Below, piece by piece: positions 8,517 to 17,179 of a stretch of DNA of 64,000 bases. Source of the DNA: Paenibacillus lautus NBRC 15380 (lineage in GTDB: Bacteria; Bacillota; Bacilli; Paenibacillales; Paenibacillaceae); assembly GCF_004000945.1 (NCBI RefSeq), contig NZ_BIMF01000026.1, positions 1 through 64,000 on the forward strand, in the 5' to 3' direction. Within the stretch, counting starts at the first letter, position 1. Each line of letters starts with the position of its first letter. Below the pieces are notes generated by a model. It had not been told where the DNA came from, searched no databases, and worked only from the letters and a program-made list of their open reading frames with translations. A program made the translations under genes and the position numbers.

Positions 8517-9233
8517 ATGTCGATCACGCGGAAGAACGGTCCGTTATACTTGCAAATCAAGAAGATCATAAAAGATCGGATTCTGCATGGGGAATATCCA
8601 CTTGGCTCCCATATTCCTTCCGAGCCGCAGCTGGAACAGGAATTTAACGTTAGCAAAATGACGGTCCGCAATGCGATCCAGGAGCTGTACCAGGAAGGAT
8701 ATGTAGAGAAGCGGAGCGGGGTAGGAACGATTGTGACCCGGAACACGTCCTTTTCCAAGCTTTCCAAAGGCAAGCTGTTTACCGAAATTCTCGTTGAAGA
8801 AGGACATCAGATTCGGAAGCGCCACCTGAAGACGGAATGGGTACTCAATGAGCCGGATAGCGAATTGTTCTTAAAATTCGGGGAACGGTGCCTGCTTATT
8901 GAACGATTGTATTTACTGGACGGGAGCCCTTTTATTTACTACACCCACTACGTGTCATCCCAAGTGGATATGGGCGAAGAGTTCGGTTCCACCGAACTGC
9001 CGTCGCTGTATGACCGCATCGAGGAGAGTCAAATTACGCTGGAGAATTTCCGGGACCGTTTTCTGACGACCGTGGCAAATGAGGAGATTGCCTCCTTGCT
9101 TGAAGTAAGCATAGGCACGCCGTTACTAAAGCGGCTCAGATCCTCTTATGACGGGACAGGCAGCATCATTGAATACAGCATCGGCTATTACAATACGGAG
9201 TTACAGCACTACTTGATCAGTTATGACGCCTAA
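8517..9233 (+). CDS. GntR-family regulator with UTRA domain (HutC subfamily)
   Basis: A 238-aa repressor. The winged helix covers about residues 8-75 (SEPQLEQEFNVSKMTVRN) and a UTRA effector domain fills about 95-235, ending in the usual SIIEYSIGYYN segment. UTRA domains bind small metabolites such as phosphosugars. It starts at ATG 8517 after TAGGAGGA, 8 nt behind the kinase, as last gene of the sugar-acid cluster, so it is the obvious candidate regulator; an intermediate such as the phosphorylated keto-acid would be a logical inducer. That link is inference. Confidence 0.87.
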   Translation: MSITRKNGPLYLQIKKIIKDRILHGEYPLGSHIPSEPQLEQEFNVSKMTVRNAIQELYQEGYVEKRSGVGTIVTRNTSFSKLSKGKLFTEILVEEGHQIRKRHLKTEWVLNEPDSELFLKFGERCLLIERLYLLDGSPFIYYTHYVSSQVDMGEEFGSTELPSLYDRIEESQITLENFRDRFLTTVANEEIASLLEVSIGTPLLKRLRSSYDGTGSIIEYSIGYYNTELQHYLISYDA

Positions 9234-9263
9234 GGGTTTAGACTATACAAGAGCATGATATGG

Positions 9264-9315
9264 AGAAGTGGCCTCGAACCGGTATTCACCCGGCATGGAG
9301 ACTGCTTCTTTTTTT
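9264..9315 (+). terminator. Weak terminator candidate after the sugar-acid cluster
   Basis: AGAAG and CTTCT face each other around a loop containing a short CCGG...CCGG pair, followed by eight T from 9309. Internal pairing is imperfect, so the call rests mostly on the T run and on its place between two operons. Confidence 0.4.
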
Positions 9316-9417
9316 GTTGCCTTATATGAATTGTTCTTCGGAAAGAGGCTATAAGCGATCAAAGAACTGGGTACAATAAGAATAAATGCAAAGCGCGAAC
9401 ATTTGAGAAGAACCCCC

Positions 9418-9445
9418 TTGGCAAAATGAAAAAATGTGCTATAAT
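9418..9445 (+). promoter_or_regulatory. Sigma-A promoter of ctsR-mcsA-mcsB-clpC
   Basis: TTGGCA (9418-9423) and a perfect TATAAT (9440-9445) are spaced by 16 bp. The expected transcription start, about 9452, falls at the edge of the CtsR box, so bound CtsR would block initiation. Confidence 0.8.
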
Positions 9446-9453
9446 GAGATCAA

Positions 9454-9470
9454 AGTCAAAGAAAGTCAAA
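9454..9470 (+). promoter_or_regulatory. CtsR operator (heptad direct repeat)
   Basis: AGTCAAA (9454-9460) and AGTCAAA (9464-9470) are separated by GAA, matching the established CtsR box of two RGTCAAA heptads with a 3-nt spacer. Extra partial heptads flank it (GATCAAA at 9448 and GTCAA at 9471). It lies just after the -10 box, so it autoregulates this heat-shock operon. Confidence 0.9.
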
Positions 9471-9592
9471 GTCAACGAGAGGGTTCGCCGATTTTGATTA
9501 TGGTTAAAATTAACGTATAAGCAAGGCTCTGTGCGGACGTGTAAGATCACTATCCGTCTTAACGTTTCAAACAGTGGAGGATGAACAGACCA

Positions 9593-10054
9593 ATGCGTAA
9601 TATCTCTGATATTATCGAACAATACCTGAAGAGCATACTGCAGGAAAGTCCGGAGGGTACCGTTGAAATTCAACGGAACGATCTGGCGGAGCAATTTTCT
9701 TGCGTTCCTTCCCAGATTAACTACGTGATCAGTACACGGTTCACGCTGGAGAAGGGCTTTCTTGTCGAGAGCAAGCGCGGCGGGGGCGGGTACATACGCA
9801 TCCAGCGTATCGAGCTTCCCCAGCATACTGCACTCCAGCAGCATCTTCATCATACCATTGGCAGCATGATTGACCAGACGGTGGCTGAAGGATTGATTTA
9901 CCAGCTGGAGGAATCCCGGTTTTTAACGAAGCGAGAGGCCAGCCTGATGCGGGCCGCCATTTCAAGGGAGTGCCTCAATGTGAAGCTTCCTTATCGGGAT
10001 GAGCTGCGTGCAAGGATTATGAAGGCGATGCTTATTTCTTTATTAGGTAAGTGA
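9593..10054 (+). CDS. ctsR: Transcriptional repressor CtsR
   Basis: Class III heat-shock repressor, 153 aa. The N-terminal helix-turn-helix (about 1-70) includes the SKRGGGGYIRI beta-wing, whose glycine-rich tip senses temperature in the known family; the C-terminal half is the dimer and McsB-contact domain. An ATG at 9581 directly abuts GGAGG, so the ATG at 9593 is preferred; it also gives the family N-terminus MRNISDIIEQYLK. It represses its own operon through the box at 9454-9470. At high temperature or under protein stress it is released and degraded by ClpCP after McsB action. Confidence 0.95.
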   Translation: MRNISDIIEQYLKSILQESPEGTVEIQRNDLAEQFSCVPSQINYVISTRFTLEKGFLVESKRGGGGYIRIQRIELPQHTALQQHLHHTIGSMIDQTVAEGLIYQLEESRFLTKREASLMRAAISRECLNVKLPYRDELRARIMKAMLISLLGK

Positions 10055-10078
10055 GTCTGTGTAAGGGGGCATCGGATT

Positions 10079-10603
10079 ATGTTATGCCAAGAATGCGGTA
10101 AACGGCCGGCGACACTTCATTTCACCAAAATTGTGAACGGGGAGAAAACGGAGTTTCATTTTTGTGAAACCTGTGCCCGTGAAAAAGGGGAATTGATCCC
10201 CGGCACGTCGAATGGTTTTTCTATACACAGTTTGCTGTCAGGTCTTCTGGATCTGGATCCTTCAGGCAAGGGCCAGAGCCCCGGTGCAAAAACGGCCCAG
10301 ACGCTGCAATGCGAAGAATGCGGTATGACGTATTCCCAGTTCAGCAAGCTTGGCCGGTTCGGCTGCAGCTCGTGTTATAAATATTTCTCGGATCGATTGG
10401 ATCCATTGTTTAAGCGAGTCCATGGGGGGACTTCCCATGTCGGCAAAGTGCCGAAGCGTACGGGTGGCCGGATTCAGATCAAACGCCAAATTGATGAGCT
10501 TAAGAAGGAGCTTCAAATTCGGATCGTGCAGGAAGAGTTTGAAACGGCTGCCGAGATCCGGGACCAAATCCGTGAGCTGGAGCGAAATATGGCTCAGGGA
10601 TAA
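10079..10603 (+). CDS. mcsA: Protein-arginine kinase activator McsA
   Basis: A 174-aa zinc protein that binds and activates McsB. Two zinc modules are visible: CQEC with CETC (residues 3-35) and CEEC with CSSC (about 79-100). A UVR domain (ELQIRIVQEEFETAAEIRD) ends the protein. It starts at ATG 10079 after GTAAGGGGGC, 24 nt behind ctsR, and is followed by mcsB. All cysteine pairs needed for zinc are present. Confidence 0.93.
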   Translation: MLCQECGKRPATLHFTKIVNGEKTEFHFCETCAREKGELIPGTSNGFSIHSLLSGLLDLDPSGKGQSPGAKTAQTLQCEECGMTYSQFSKLGRFGCSSCYKYFSDRLDPLFKRVHGGTSHVGKVPKRTGGRIQIKRQIDELKKELQIRIVQEEFETAAEIRDQIRELERNMAQG

Positions 10604-10641
10604 GATGGCAAGATTTTGCACTTTAGTAGGAGGAATGCGTG

Positions 10642-11706
10642 ATGTCTAATCTCCGGTTTACCGATTCGGCGCTGAGCGAGTGGATGCGCGGGAACGGTCA
10701 GGATTCCGACATTGTCATCAGCACCCGTGTCAGGGTGGCGCGCAATCTGCAGCATCTTCCTTTCCCGCTGCTGGCAACGGATCAGCAGTCGGGAGAAGTG
10801 CTAGAGCGCCTGACGAATGTGCTGAAGAATAAGGACGATTTGCAGGATTTCGGGGATTTACATGTAATTAAATTAAGTGAGATTGATGAGCTGGATAAGA
10901 AGGTTCTTGTTGAGAAGCATCTGATCAGCCCCAATCTGGCGAATGAGTCCCGAAACGGTGCCGTCATCCTTACTGAAGATGAATCCGTCAGCATTATGAT
11001 CAATGAAGAGGATCACCTGCGCATACAGTGTTTATATCCCGGATTTCAGGTTCGTGAGGCATGGGCACGTGCGACGGCGCTGGATGATGCTTTTGAATCC
11101 GAGATCGATTATGCGTTTGATGACAAGCGAGGTTATCTTACGAGTTGTCCGACGAATGTTGGCACCGGCCTTCGTGCATCGGTCATGATGCATCTGCCTG
11201 CTCTTGTTATGACACAGCAGATTAACCGGATTCTCTCGGCTGTATCGCAGGTAGGCTTGACTGTAAGAGGGATTTACGGTGAAGGCAGCGAAGCGTTAGG
11301 CAACCTGTTTCAAATCTCGAATCAGATTACGCTCGGTCAAACCGAGTCCGAGATCATTGAGAATCTTCACAGCGTCGCCCTGCAAATCATTGAGCATGAG
11401 AAGAATGCCAGAGCCCGGCTCTTGGGTGAATCCAAGCTCCGTATTACGGATCGGGTGATGCGCTCCTATGGCATACTGTCCTATGCAGCGGTGATGGATT
11501 CGAAGGAAGCGGCTCAGCGATTGTCGGATGTTCGGCTTGGTGTGGATCTCGGCCTTCTGGAAGGTCCGGAAATCCCGGTCATGAATGAACTGAATGTGAA
11601 GACGCAGCCGGGCTTTCTGCAGAAGACCTATGGAGAGGGTATGACTCCTTCCGAACGCGACATGTACAGGGCTAAGCTCATCAGAGAAACATTGGGTAAC
11701 GATTAA
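10642..11706 (+). CDS. mcsB: Protein-arginine kinase McsB
   Basis: A 354-aa kinase of the ATP:guanido phosphotransferase family that phosphorylates arginines on CtsR and on proteins destined for ClpCP. STRVRVARNL near residue 28 is the phosphagen-kinase nucleotide motif, and INEEDHLRIQ near 117-126 is the catalytic loop. The C-terminal part keeps the regulatory region near HEKNARARLL. GTG 10639 and ATG 10642 are adjacent; the ATG is 8 nt from GTAGGAGG and is preferred. It is third in the CtsR operon. Confidence 0.94.
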   Translation: MSNLRFTDSALSEWMRGNGQDSDIVISTRVRVARNLQHLPFPLLATDQQSGEVLERLTNVLKNKDDLQDFGDLHVIKLSEIDELDKKVLVEKHLISPNLANESRNGAVILTEDESVSIMINEEDHLRIQCLYPGFQVREAWARATALDDAFESEIDYAFDDKRGYLTSCPTNVGTGLRASVMMHLPALVMTQQINRILSAVSQVGLTVRGIYGEGSEALGNLFQISNQITLGQTESEIIENLHSVALQIIEHEKNARARLLGESKLRITDRVMRSYGILSYAAVMDSKEAAQRLSDVRLGVDLGLLEGPEIPVMNELNVKTQPGFLQKTYGEGMTPSERDMYRAKLIRETLGND

Positions 11707-11816
11707 GGATCTATACTCGTTTTACAGTTGGATGACGGTTTAAGCGTCCTATAGTTGACGATACACCGAAATCCGCGAGGTTCAATATATTAATTGAAAC
11801 GTGGAGGTGCAATACT

Positions 11817-14276
11817 ATGATGTTTGGCAGATTTACGGAACGTGCACAAAAGGTGCTTGCATTGGCTCAGGAAGAAGCGGTACGTCTGGGGCACAACAAT
11901 ATCGGCACAGAACATATCCTGCTAGGACTTATTCGTGAAGGAGACGGCATTGCAGCCAAAGCGCTGATCGGACTTGGACTTGGTCTTGAAAAAATTCAGG
12001 ATGAAGTCGAAACATTAATCGGACGCGGACAGGAGCAGCCTACCAACATTGCTTATACGCCTAGAGCGAAAAAGGTAATTGAGCTCTCCATGGACGAAGC
12101 TCGTAAGCTTGGTCATACCTACGTAGGTACTGAGCATATTCTGCTGGGGCTGATTCGTGAAGGCGAAGGGGTTGCCGCACGTGTGCTGAACAACCTTGGC
12201 ATTAGTCTGAACAAAGCCCGGCAGCAGGTGCTGCAGCTGCTCGGTAGCAGCGAAGCGGTATCGAGCCATCATGGCACGCCGCAAAACGTAAGCACGCCTA
12301 CACTGGACAGTCTCGCTCGCGATCTGACCGCCATTGCCAAGGAAGGCAATCTGGATCCGGTCATTGGCCGCAGCAAAGAAATCGAGCGCGTGATTCAGGT
12401 ACTGAGCCGCCGTACGAAGAACAACCCGGTGTTGATTGGTGAACCAGGGGTAGGTAAGACGGCGATTGCGGAAGGCCTGGCACAACGCATCATTAACAAT
12501 GAAATTCCAGAGACACTGCGTGACAAACGCGTCATGACGCTGGATATGGGCTCGGTTGTTGCTGGAACGAAATACCGCGGCGAGTTTGAGGATCGCTTGA
12601 AAAAAATCATGGATGAGATTCGTCAAGCGGGTAACATTGTTCTGTTCATCGATGAGCTGCATACCTTGATCGGTGCAGGCGGTGCAGAAGGTGCGATTGA
12701 CGCTTCCAACATTCTTAAGCCATCATTGGCACGCGGAGAACTTCAGTGCATCGGGGCAACCACACTGGACGAATACCGCAAATATATTGAAAAAGATGCT
12801 GCTCTCGAGCGCCGTTTCCAACCGATTACGGTGGACCAACCGTCGCCGGAGGAAGCCATTCAGATTCTGTATGGACTTCGTGACCGTTACGAAGCGCATC
12901 ACCGTGTGAAAATTACGGATGAAGCGATCGAGCAGGCTGTGAAATTGTCCGACCGCTACATTACGGACCGCTTCCTGCCGGATAAAGCGATTGACCTGAT
13001 TGACGAGGCCGGTTCGAAAGTTCGCCTTCATACGTATACCATACCGCCAAATCTGAAAGATCAGGAAGCGCATCTGGAGGACATCCGCAAAGAGAAAGAC
13101 GCAGCTGTCCAAAGCCAGGAATTCGAGAAAGCTGCAGCGCTGCGCGATACGGAGCAGAAGCTGCGCGAAGAACTTGAAATCACGAAGAATCAATGGAAAG
13201 AAAAACAAGGACGTACCGATTCCGAGGTAACTCCTGAGGATATTGCCGACGTTGTAGCCAACTGGACCGGTATTCCTGTAAATAAACTGAAAGAAGAAGA
13301 GACCGAGCGACTTCTGAATCTGGAAGAAATTCTGCACAGCCGCGTCATCGGTCAAGAGGAAGCGGTCAAAGCGGTCAGCCGGGCCGTTCGCAGGGCACGT
13401 GCAGGCCTGAAAGATCCGAAGCGTCCAATGGGCTCCTTCATCTTCCTGGGTCCTACCGGGGTAGGTAAAACCGAGCTGGCACGCGCCCTTGCGGAAGCGA
13501 TGTTCGGAGACGAGAATGCGGTTGTGCGGATCGATATGTCCGAGTACATGGAGAAGCATTCCACATCACGTCTCGTCGGAGCGCCTCCGGGATATGTCGG
13601 CTATGAAGAAGGCGGTCAGCTGACCGAGAAGGTACGCCGCAAACCATATTCCGTTGTGCTGCTCGATGAAATCGAGAAGGCGCACCCAGAGGTATTCAAC
13701 ATCTTGCTTCAAGTGCTGGAAGACGGACGCTTGACCGATTCCAAGGGCCGCGTGGTGGACTTCCGGAACACCCTGATCATTCTTACCTCCAACGTGGGAG
13801 CGGAAGCGATCAAGAAGAACTCTACGCTTGGCTTTACCGCAGTGACGGATGCAGGCCGCGATTATAACAACATGAAAGGCAAAGTGATGGATGAGCTCAA
13901 GAAGAGCTTCCGTCCGGAGTTCTTGAACCGGATTGATGAGATCATCGTGTTCCACTCTCTGGAAGAAAAACACATTGCCGAAATCGTGACATTGATGTCC
14001 GACGAGCTGCGTAAGCGTCTTAAGGAATTCGAGGTGCATTTCGAACTCACCGACAAGGCGAAGGCCTTTATCGCCAAGGAAGGATACGATCCGGCCTTCG
14101 GTGCCCGCCCACTGCGCCGGGCTATCCAGAAGCACATCGAGGATCGTCTCTCCGAGGAGCTGTTGAAAGGTACTGTGGCCAAGGGCGACTCGCTCGTCAT
14201 CGATGAGGCAAATGGCGAGCTTGTGGTGAACAAGAACGAAAGCGTCACTGCCGCATCAGCAGCCGAAACTGAATAA
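11817..14276 (+). CDS. clpC: ATP-dependent unfoldase ClpC
   Basis: An 819-aa Hsp100 AAA+ protein, full length. Two Clp-N repeats fill about 1-145. The first AAA module has Walker A GEPGVGKTAIAEG near 206 and Walker B VLFIDELHTL. A UVR-containing middle domain lies near 410-470, where McsA/MecA-type adaptors act. The second module has GPTGVGKTELARAL near 545. The C-terminal half keeps the loop expected to dock ClpP. It starts MMFGRFTERAQ after GGAGGTG, as in B. subtilis. It degrades arginine-phosphorylated and other damaged proteins with ClpP, whose gene is not in this window. Last gene of the CtsR regulon here. Confidence 0.96.
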   Translation: MMFGRFTERAQKVLALAQEEAVRLGHNNIGTEHILLGLIREGDGIAAKALIGLGLGLEKIQDEVETLIGRGQEQPTNIAYTPRAKKVIELSMDEARKLGHTYVGTEHILLGLIREGEGVAARVLNNLGISLNKARQQVLQLLGSSEAVSSHHGTPQNVSTPTLDSLARDLTAIAKEGNLDPVIGRSKEIERVIQVLSRRTKNNPVLIGEPGVGKTAIAEGLAQRIINNEIPETLRDKRVMTLDMGSVVAGTKYRGEFEDRLKKIMDEIRQAGNIVLFIDELHTLIGAGGAEGAIDASNILKPSLARGELQCIGATTLDEYRKYIEKDAALERRFQPITVDQPSPEEAIQILYGLRDRYEAHHRVKITDEAIEQAVKLSDRYITDRFLPDKAIDLIDEAGSKVRLHTYTIPPNLKDQEAHLEDIRKEKDAAVQSQEFEKAAALRDTEQKLREELEITKNQWKEKQGRTDSEVTPEDIADVVANWTGIPVNKLKEEETERLLNLEEILHSRVIGQEEAVKAVSRAVRRARAGLKDPKRPMGSFIFLGPTGVGKTELARALAEAMFGDENAVVRIDMSEYMEKHSTSRLVGAPPGYVGYEEGGQLTEKVRRKPYSVVLLDEIEKAHPEVFNILLQVLEDGRLTDSKGRVVDFRNTLIILTSNVGAEAIKKNSTLGFTAVTDAGRDYNNMKGKVMDELKKSFRPEFLNRIDEIIVFHSLEEKHIAEIVTLMSDELRKRLKEFEVHFELTDKAKAFIAKEGYDPAFGARPLRRAIQKHIEDRLSEELLKGTVAKGDSLVIDEANGELVVNKNESVTAASAAETE

Positions 14277-14294
14277 GTTGGAACAACAACACCG

Positions 14295-14324
14295 CCCCGC
14301 TGGATTTAAATCCGGCGGGGTTTT
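14295..14324 (+). terminator. Terminator of the ctsR-clpC operon
   Basis: CCCCGC-T-GGATTT pairs with AAATCC-G-GCGGGG, with one T-G wobble, and is followed by TTTT. The stem is unusually long (13 bp with no real loop) and lies 19 nt after the clpC stop. Confidence 0.85.
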
Positions 14325-14335
14325 ATGTATCAACC

Positions 14336-14463
14336 CAGCGGAGAGGACGGAATCGTTCTGAAGAAGCGACAGCGTTCGCCTTTAAAACCGGGAAACCACC
14401 ATGATTCCAATTCCAGTTTCCTGGTTTTAACAGCGATCGTAAGAACGATCCGTCAGCGAAGCG
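14336..14463 (+). repeat. Structured dispersed repeat, copy 1
   Basis: A 128-nt non-coding element whose ends and core match the copy at 22716-22844. The outer stem pairs GACGGA (14346-14351) and TCGTTCT (14353-14359) with AGAACGA (14442-14448) and TCCGTC (14449-14454), leaving one bulged A. Inside lie a short hairpin (GCGA 14366-14369 with TCGC 14376-14379) and a long 15-bp arm (14382-14396 with 14416-14430, one G-T wobble), giving a three-way-junction shape. No frame is coding. It begins 11 nt after the clpC terminator. The arm sequences differ from copy 2 but remain paired, so structure rather than sequence is kept. Confidence 0.85.
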
Positions 14464-14672
14464 GACACGGTTTTCATTCGTTCATAATCAGCAACAATTA
14501 ACGCTGTTTCTCCCCCAATCCTTCAAATTTGAAACAAATCCTTCTCATCTCGCGTAAAGTTTCCATTTAGCCTTTACGTTGAATTATAAGAAATGGTAAA
14601 CTTTGAGTAATGCCTGATTTTGCAGGGTTTTACGGAATCCGACAAATGATGTGCGACATAAAGGAGACTCAC

Positions 14673-16040
14673 ATGGCAAAAACTAAAACGAAATTTTTCT
14701 GTACCGAATGCGGCTATGAAGCGCCCAAATGGTTCGGAAAATGTCCGGGCTGCCAATCATGGAATTCCATGGTAGAAGAGACCGAGACGGTAATCAAGAC
14801 GCAGGGGATGAATTCCCCTCTTTTTCATAGTAAAGAAAAACCCCTTTCGATCATAAATATAGAAAGCGGTAAAGAACCCAGAATCCAGACGGGCATTGCG
14901 GAATTGAACCGTGTGCTCGGGGGCGGGCTTGTCCCGGGCTCGCTGGTGTTAGTCGGCGGTGACCCCGGCATCGGCAAATCCACGCTGCTGCTGCAAGCCT
15001 CCAACCGATTGGCCCAGAACGGCATTCGCGTTCTGTACATTTCCGGTGAGGAATCCGTACGCCAGACCAAACTGCGTGCAGATCGGCTCGGGGCGCTGTC
15101 CCCGGAGCTGTTTGTCCTCTGTGAAACCAATCTGGAATCGATCGAGGAAGCCATTGAGAACGTGCAGCCTGGCTTTGTTGTCATTGACTCCATTCAGACG
15201 GTGTATTTGCCGGAGGTAACCAGTGCGCCGGGGAGCGTATCCCAGGTACGGGAGTGTACGGCACGCTTTATGCGATTGGCGAAGGTGAAGGGCATAGCGA
15301 CCGTTCTGGTCGGTCATGTGACCAAGGAAGGCGCTATTGCGGGCCCAAGGATGCTGGAGCACATGGTGGACTGTGTGCTTTATTTTGAAGGAGAGCGTCA
15401 CCACACTTACCGTTTGCTTCGCGCTGTGAAGAACCGTTTCGGTTCGACGAATGAGATTGGCATTTTTGAGATGGGTGAGGATGGGCTTCGCGAAGTCGGG
15501 AATCCATCGGAACTGTTTTTATCTGAACGGCCTTTAGGCGTAGCGGGTTCGACCGTTGTTGCAAGCATGGAGGGAACGCGCCCGGTTCTGGTCGAGCTGC
15601 AGGCGCTCATCTCCACAACCCACTTCCCGTCACCGCGCCGGATGGGTACAGGGGTGGACCACCACCGCATGAACCTGATCATTGCCGTGCTGGAGAAACG
15701 GATGGGCATGTACCTGCAAACCCAAGACGCCTATCTGAATGTAGCTGGCGGCGTGAAGCTTGATGAACCAGCGGTAGATTTGGCCATAGCGGTTAGCATT
15801 GCGTCCAGCTTCCGAGACATTCCGACCAAGCCGTATGATGTTATCTTTGGCGAGGTTGGTCTGACCGGCGAGGTTCGCGCCGTTTCCAGAGCGGAACAAA
15901 GAGTAAGGGAAGCCGAGAAGCTGGGTTTTAAGCGCGTACTCATGCCGGAGAAGAGTTTGAAGGGATGGAAGCATCCGAAAGGAATACAAATTATAGGAGT
16001 AAACACCGTTGCAGATGCATTAGCGGTTGCGTTAGATTAG
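14673..16040 (+). CDS. radA: DNA repair protein RadA
   Basis: A 455-aa RecA-like ATPase that drives branch migration in recombination. Order of parts: zinc finger CTEC...CPGC (residues 10-30), Walker A GDPGIGKST near 97, the RadA-specific KNRFGST motif near 255, and a C-terminal Lon-protease-like domain. All are intact. The frame extends 21 codons upstream, but AAGGAG at 14661-14666 and the family start MAKTKTKF mark ATG 14673. It follows the clpC terminator and repeat copy 1, and is 13 nt from disA. Confidence 0.95.
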   Translation: MAKTKTKFFCTECGYEAPKWFGKCPGCQSWNSMVEETETVIKTQGMNSPLFHSKEKPLSIINIESGKEPRIQTGIAELNRVLGGGLVPGSLVLVGGDPGIGKSTLLLQASNRLAQNGIRVLYISGEESVRQTKLRADRLGALSPELFVLCETNLESIEEAIENVQPGFVVIDSIQTVYLPEVTSAPGSVSQVRECTARFMRLAKVKGIATVLVGHVTKEGAIAGPRMLEHMVDCVLYFEGERHHTYRLLRAVKNRFGSTNEIGIFEMGEDGLREVGNPSELFLSERPLGVAGSTVVASMEGTRPVLVELQALISTTHFPSPRRMGTGVDHHRMNLIIAVLEKRMGMYLQTQDAYLNVAGGVKLDEPAVDLAIAVSIASSFRDIPTKPYDVIFGEVGLTGEVRAVSRAEQRVREAEKLGFKRVLMPEKSLKGWKHPKGIQIIGVNTVADALAVALD

Positions 16041-16053
16041 GGGGCATACGAAG

Positions 16054-17130
16054 GTGAAAGAAACGAGCCAACTGGACAAAATGAATGATTTGCTAAAGCT
16101 GGTAGCACCGGGAACGCCGTTTCGCGACGGACTGGAGAACGTGCTGCGGGCGAAGACGGGCGCCCTGATCGTTGTGGGCTACAGCCCGGAGGTAATGGAA
16201 GTTGTCGACGGCGGCTTCTCCATTAACTGCGATTTTTCGCCAAACTATTTATACGAGCTGGCCAAGATGGACGGCGCCATCATCCTGAGTGAAGACTTGA
16301 AACGGATCTTATATGCGAATACCCAGCTGATTCCGGATTCCTCGATCTCTTCCATCGAGACAGGGATACGGCACAGAACAGCGGAACGGGTAGCGAAACA
16401 GACAGGCAAGCTGGTTGTATCCATCTCGCAGCGCCGTAACATTATTACGCTGTATCAAGGATCGCTGCGGTATGCATTAAAGGAAATCGGCGTCATCCTA
16501 ACCAAGGCCAATCAGGCTATACAGACGCTGGAGCGATACCGCGTGGTGCTTAATCAATCGCTCACCAACCTTTCGGCATCTGAATTTGAAGAGCTGGTCA
16601 CCATTCCGGAAGTCGTGAACGTGATTCAGCGAGTGGAGATGGTGCTCCGCATCAAGAAGGAGATCAAGCGCTATATCAACGAGCTTGGCAACGAAGGCCG
16701 CTTGATCAGCATGCAGATGGATGAGCTTGTGAGCAATATGGAGGAGGAGGCTTGGCTGCTGTATGCAGACTATGCCCGGGAGTACAGCGAGGAGAAGATC
16801 CGCGAGATCATTCTCGCGCTCAAGCGTTCAACGGATGAGGAGCTGCTGGACATTCACCATATTGTGCGGCTTCTTGGTTACCCGGCTTCCGCCGCTGCTT
16901 CGGAGGAAGAAATACTGCCGCGCGGTTACCGGATTTTGAATAAAATCCCGCGCCTTCCGAATGTGATCATTCGCAACCTGGTGGACCAGTTCCATGACTT
17001 ATCCAGCATTATGACCGCTTCCATCCATGAGCTTGATGAAGTTGACGGGATCGGCGAGGTTCGCGCACGCACCATAAAAGAAGGCCTAAAACGCTTGCAA
17101 GAACAAGTATTCATTGACAGACAAATCTAA
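16054..17130 (+). CDS. disA: DNA-integrity scanning diadenylate cyclase DisA
   Basis: A 358-aa enzyme that makes c-di-AMP from two ATP and pauses at branched DNA. The DAC domain (about 1-145) has the DGA motif in MDGAIIL near 74 and the RHRTAER motif near 108, both needed for catalysis. A helical linker follows, and helix-hairpin-helix DNA-binding repeats end the protein (DEVDGIGEVRARTIKEGL near 330). It starts at GTG 16054, close behind radA, so both act in one repair operon as in Bacillus. Confidence 0.95.
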   Translation: MKETSQLDKMNDLLKLVAPGTPFRDGLENVLRAKTGALIVVGYSPEVMEVVDGGFSINCDFSPNYLYELAKMDGAIILSEDLKRILYANTQLIPDSSISSIETGIRHRTAERVAKQTGKLVVSISQRRNIITLYQGSLRYALKEIGVILTKANQAIQTLERYRVVLNQSLTNLSASEFEELVTIPEVVNVIQRVEMVLRIKKEIKRYINELGNEGRLISMQMDELVSNMEEEAWLLYADYAREYSEEKIREIILALKRSTDEELLDIHHIVRLLGYPASAAASEEEILPRGYRILNKIPRLPNVIIRNLVDQFHDLSSIMTASIHELDEVDGIGEVRARTIKEGLKRLQEQVFIDRQI

Positions 17131-17179
17131 AAGCCCTACAATCGATGTTCGAACGTACATTAACGAGGTGAATATAAAA

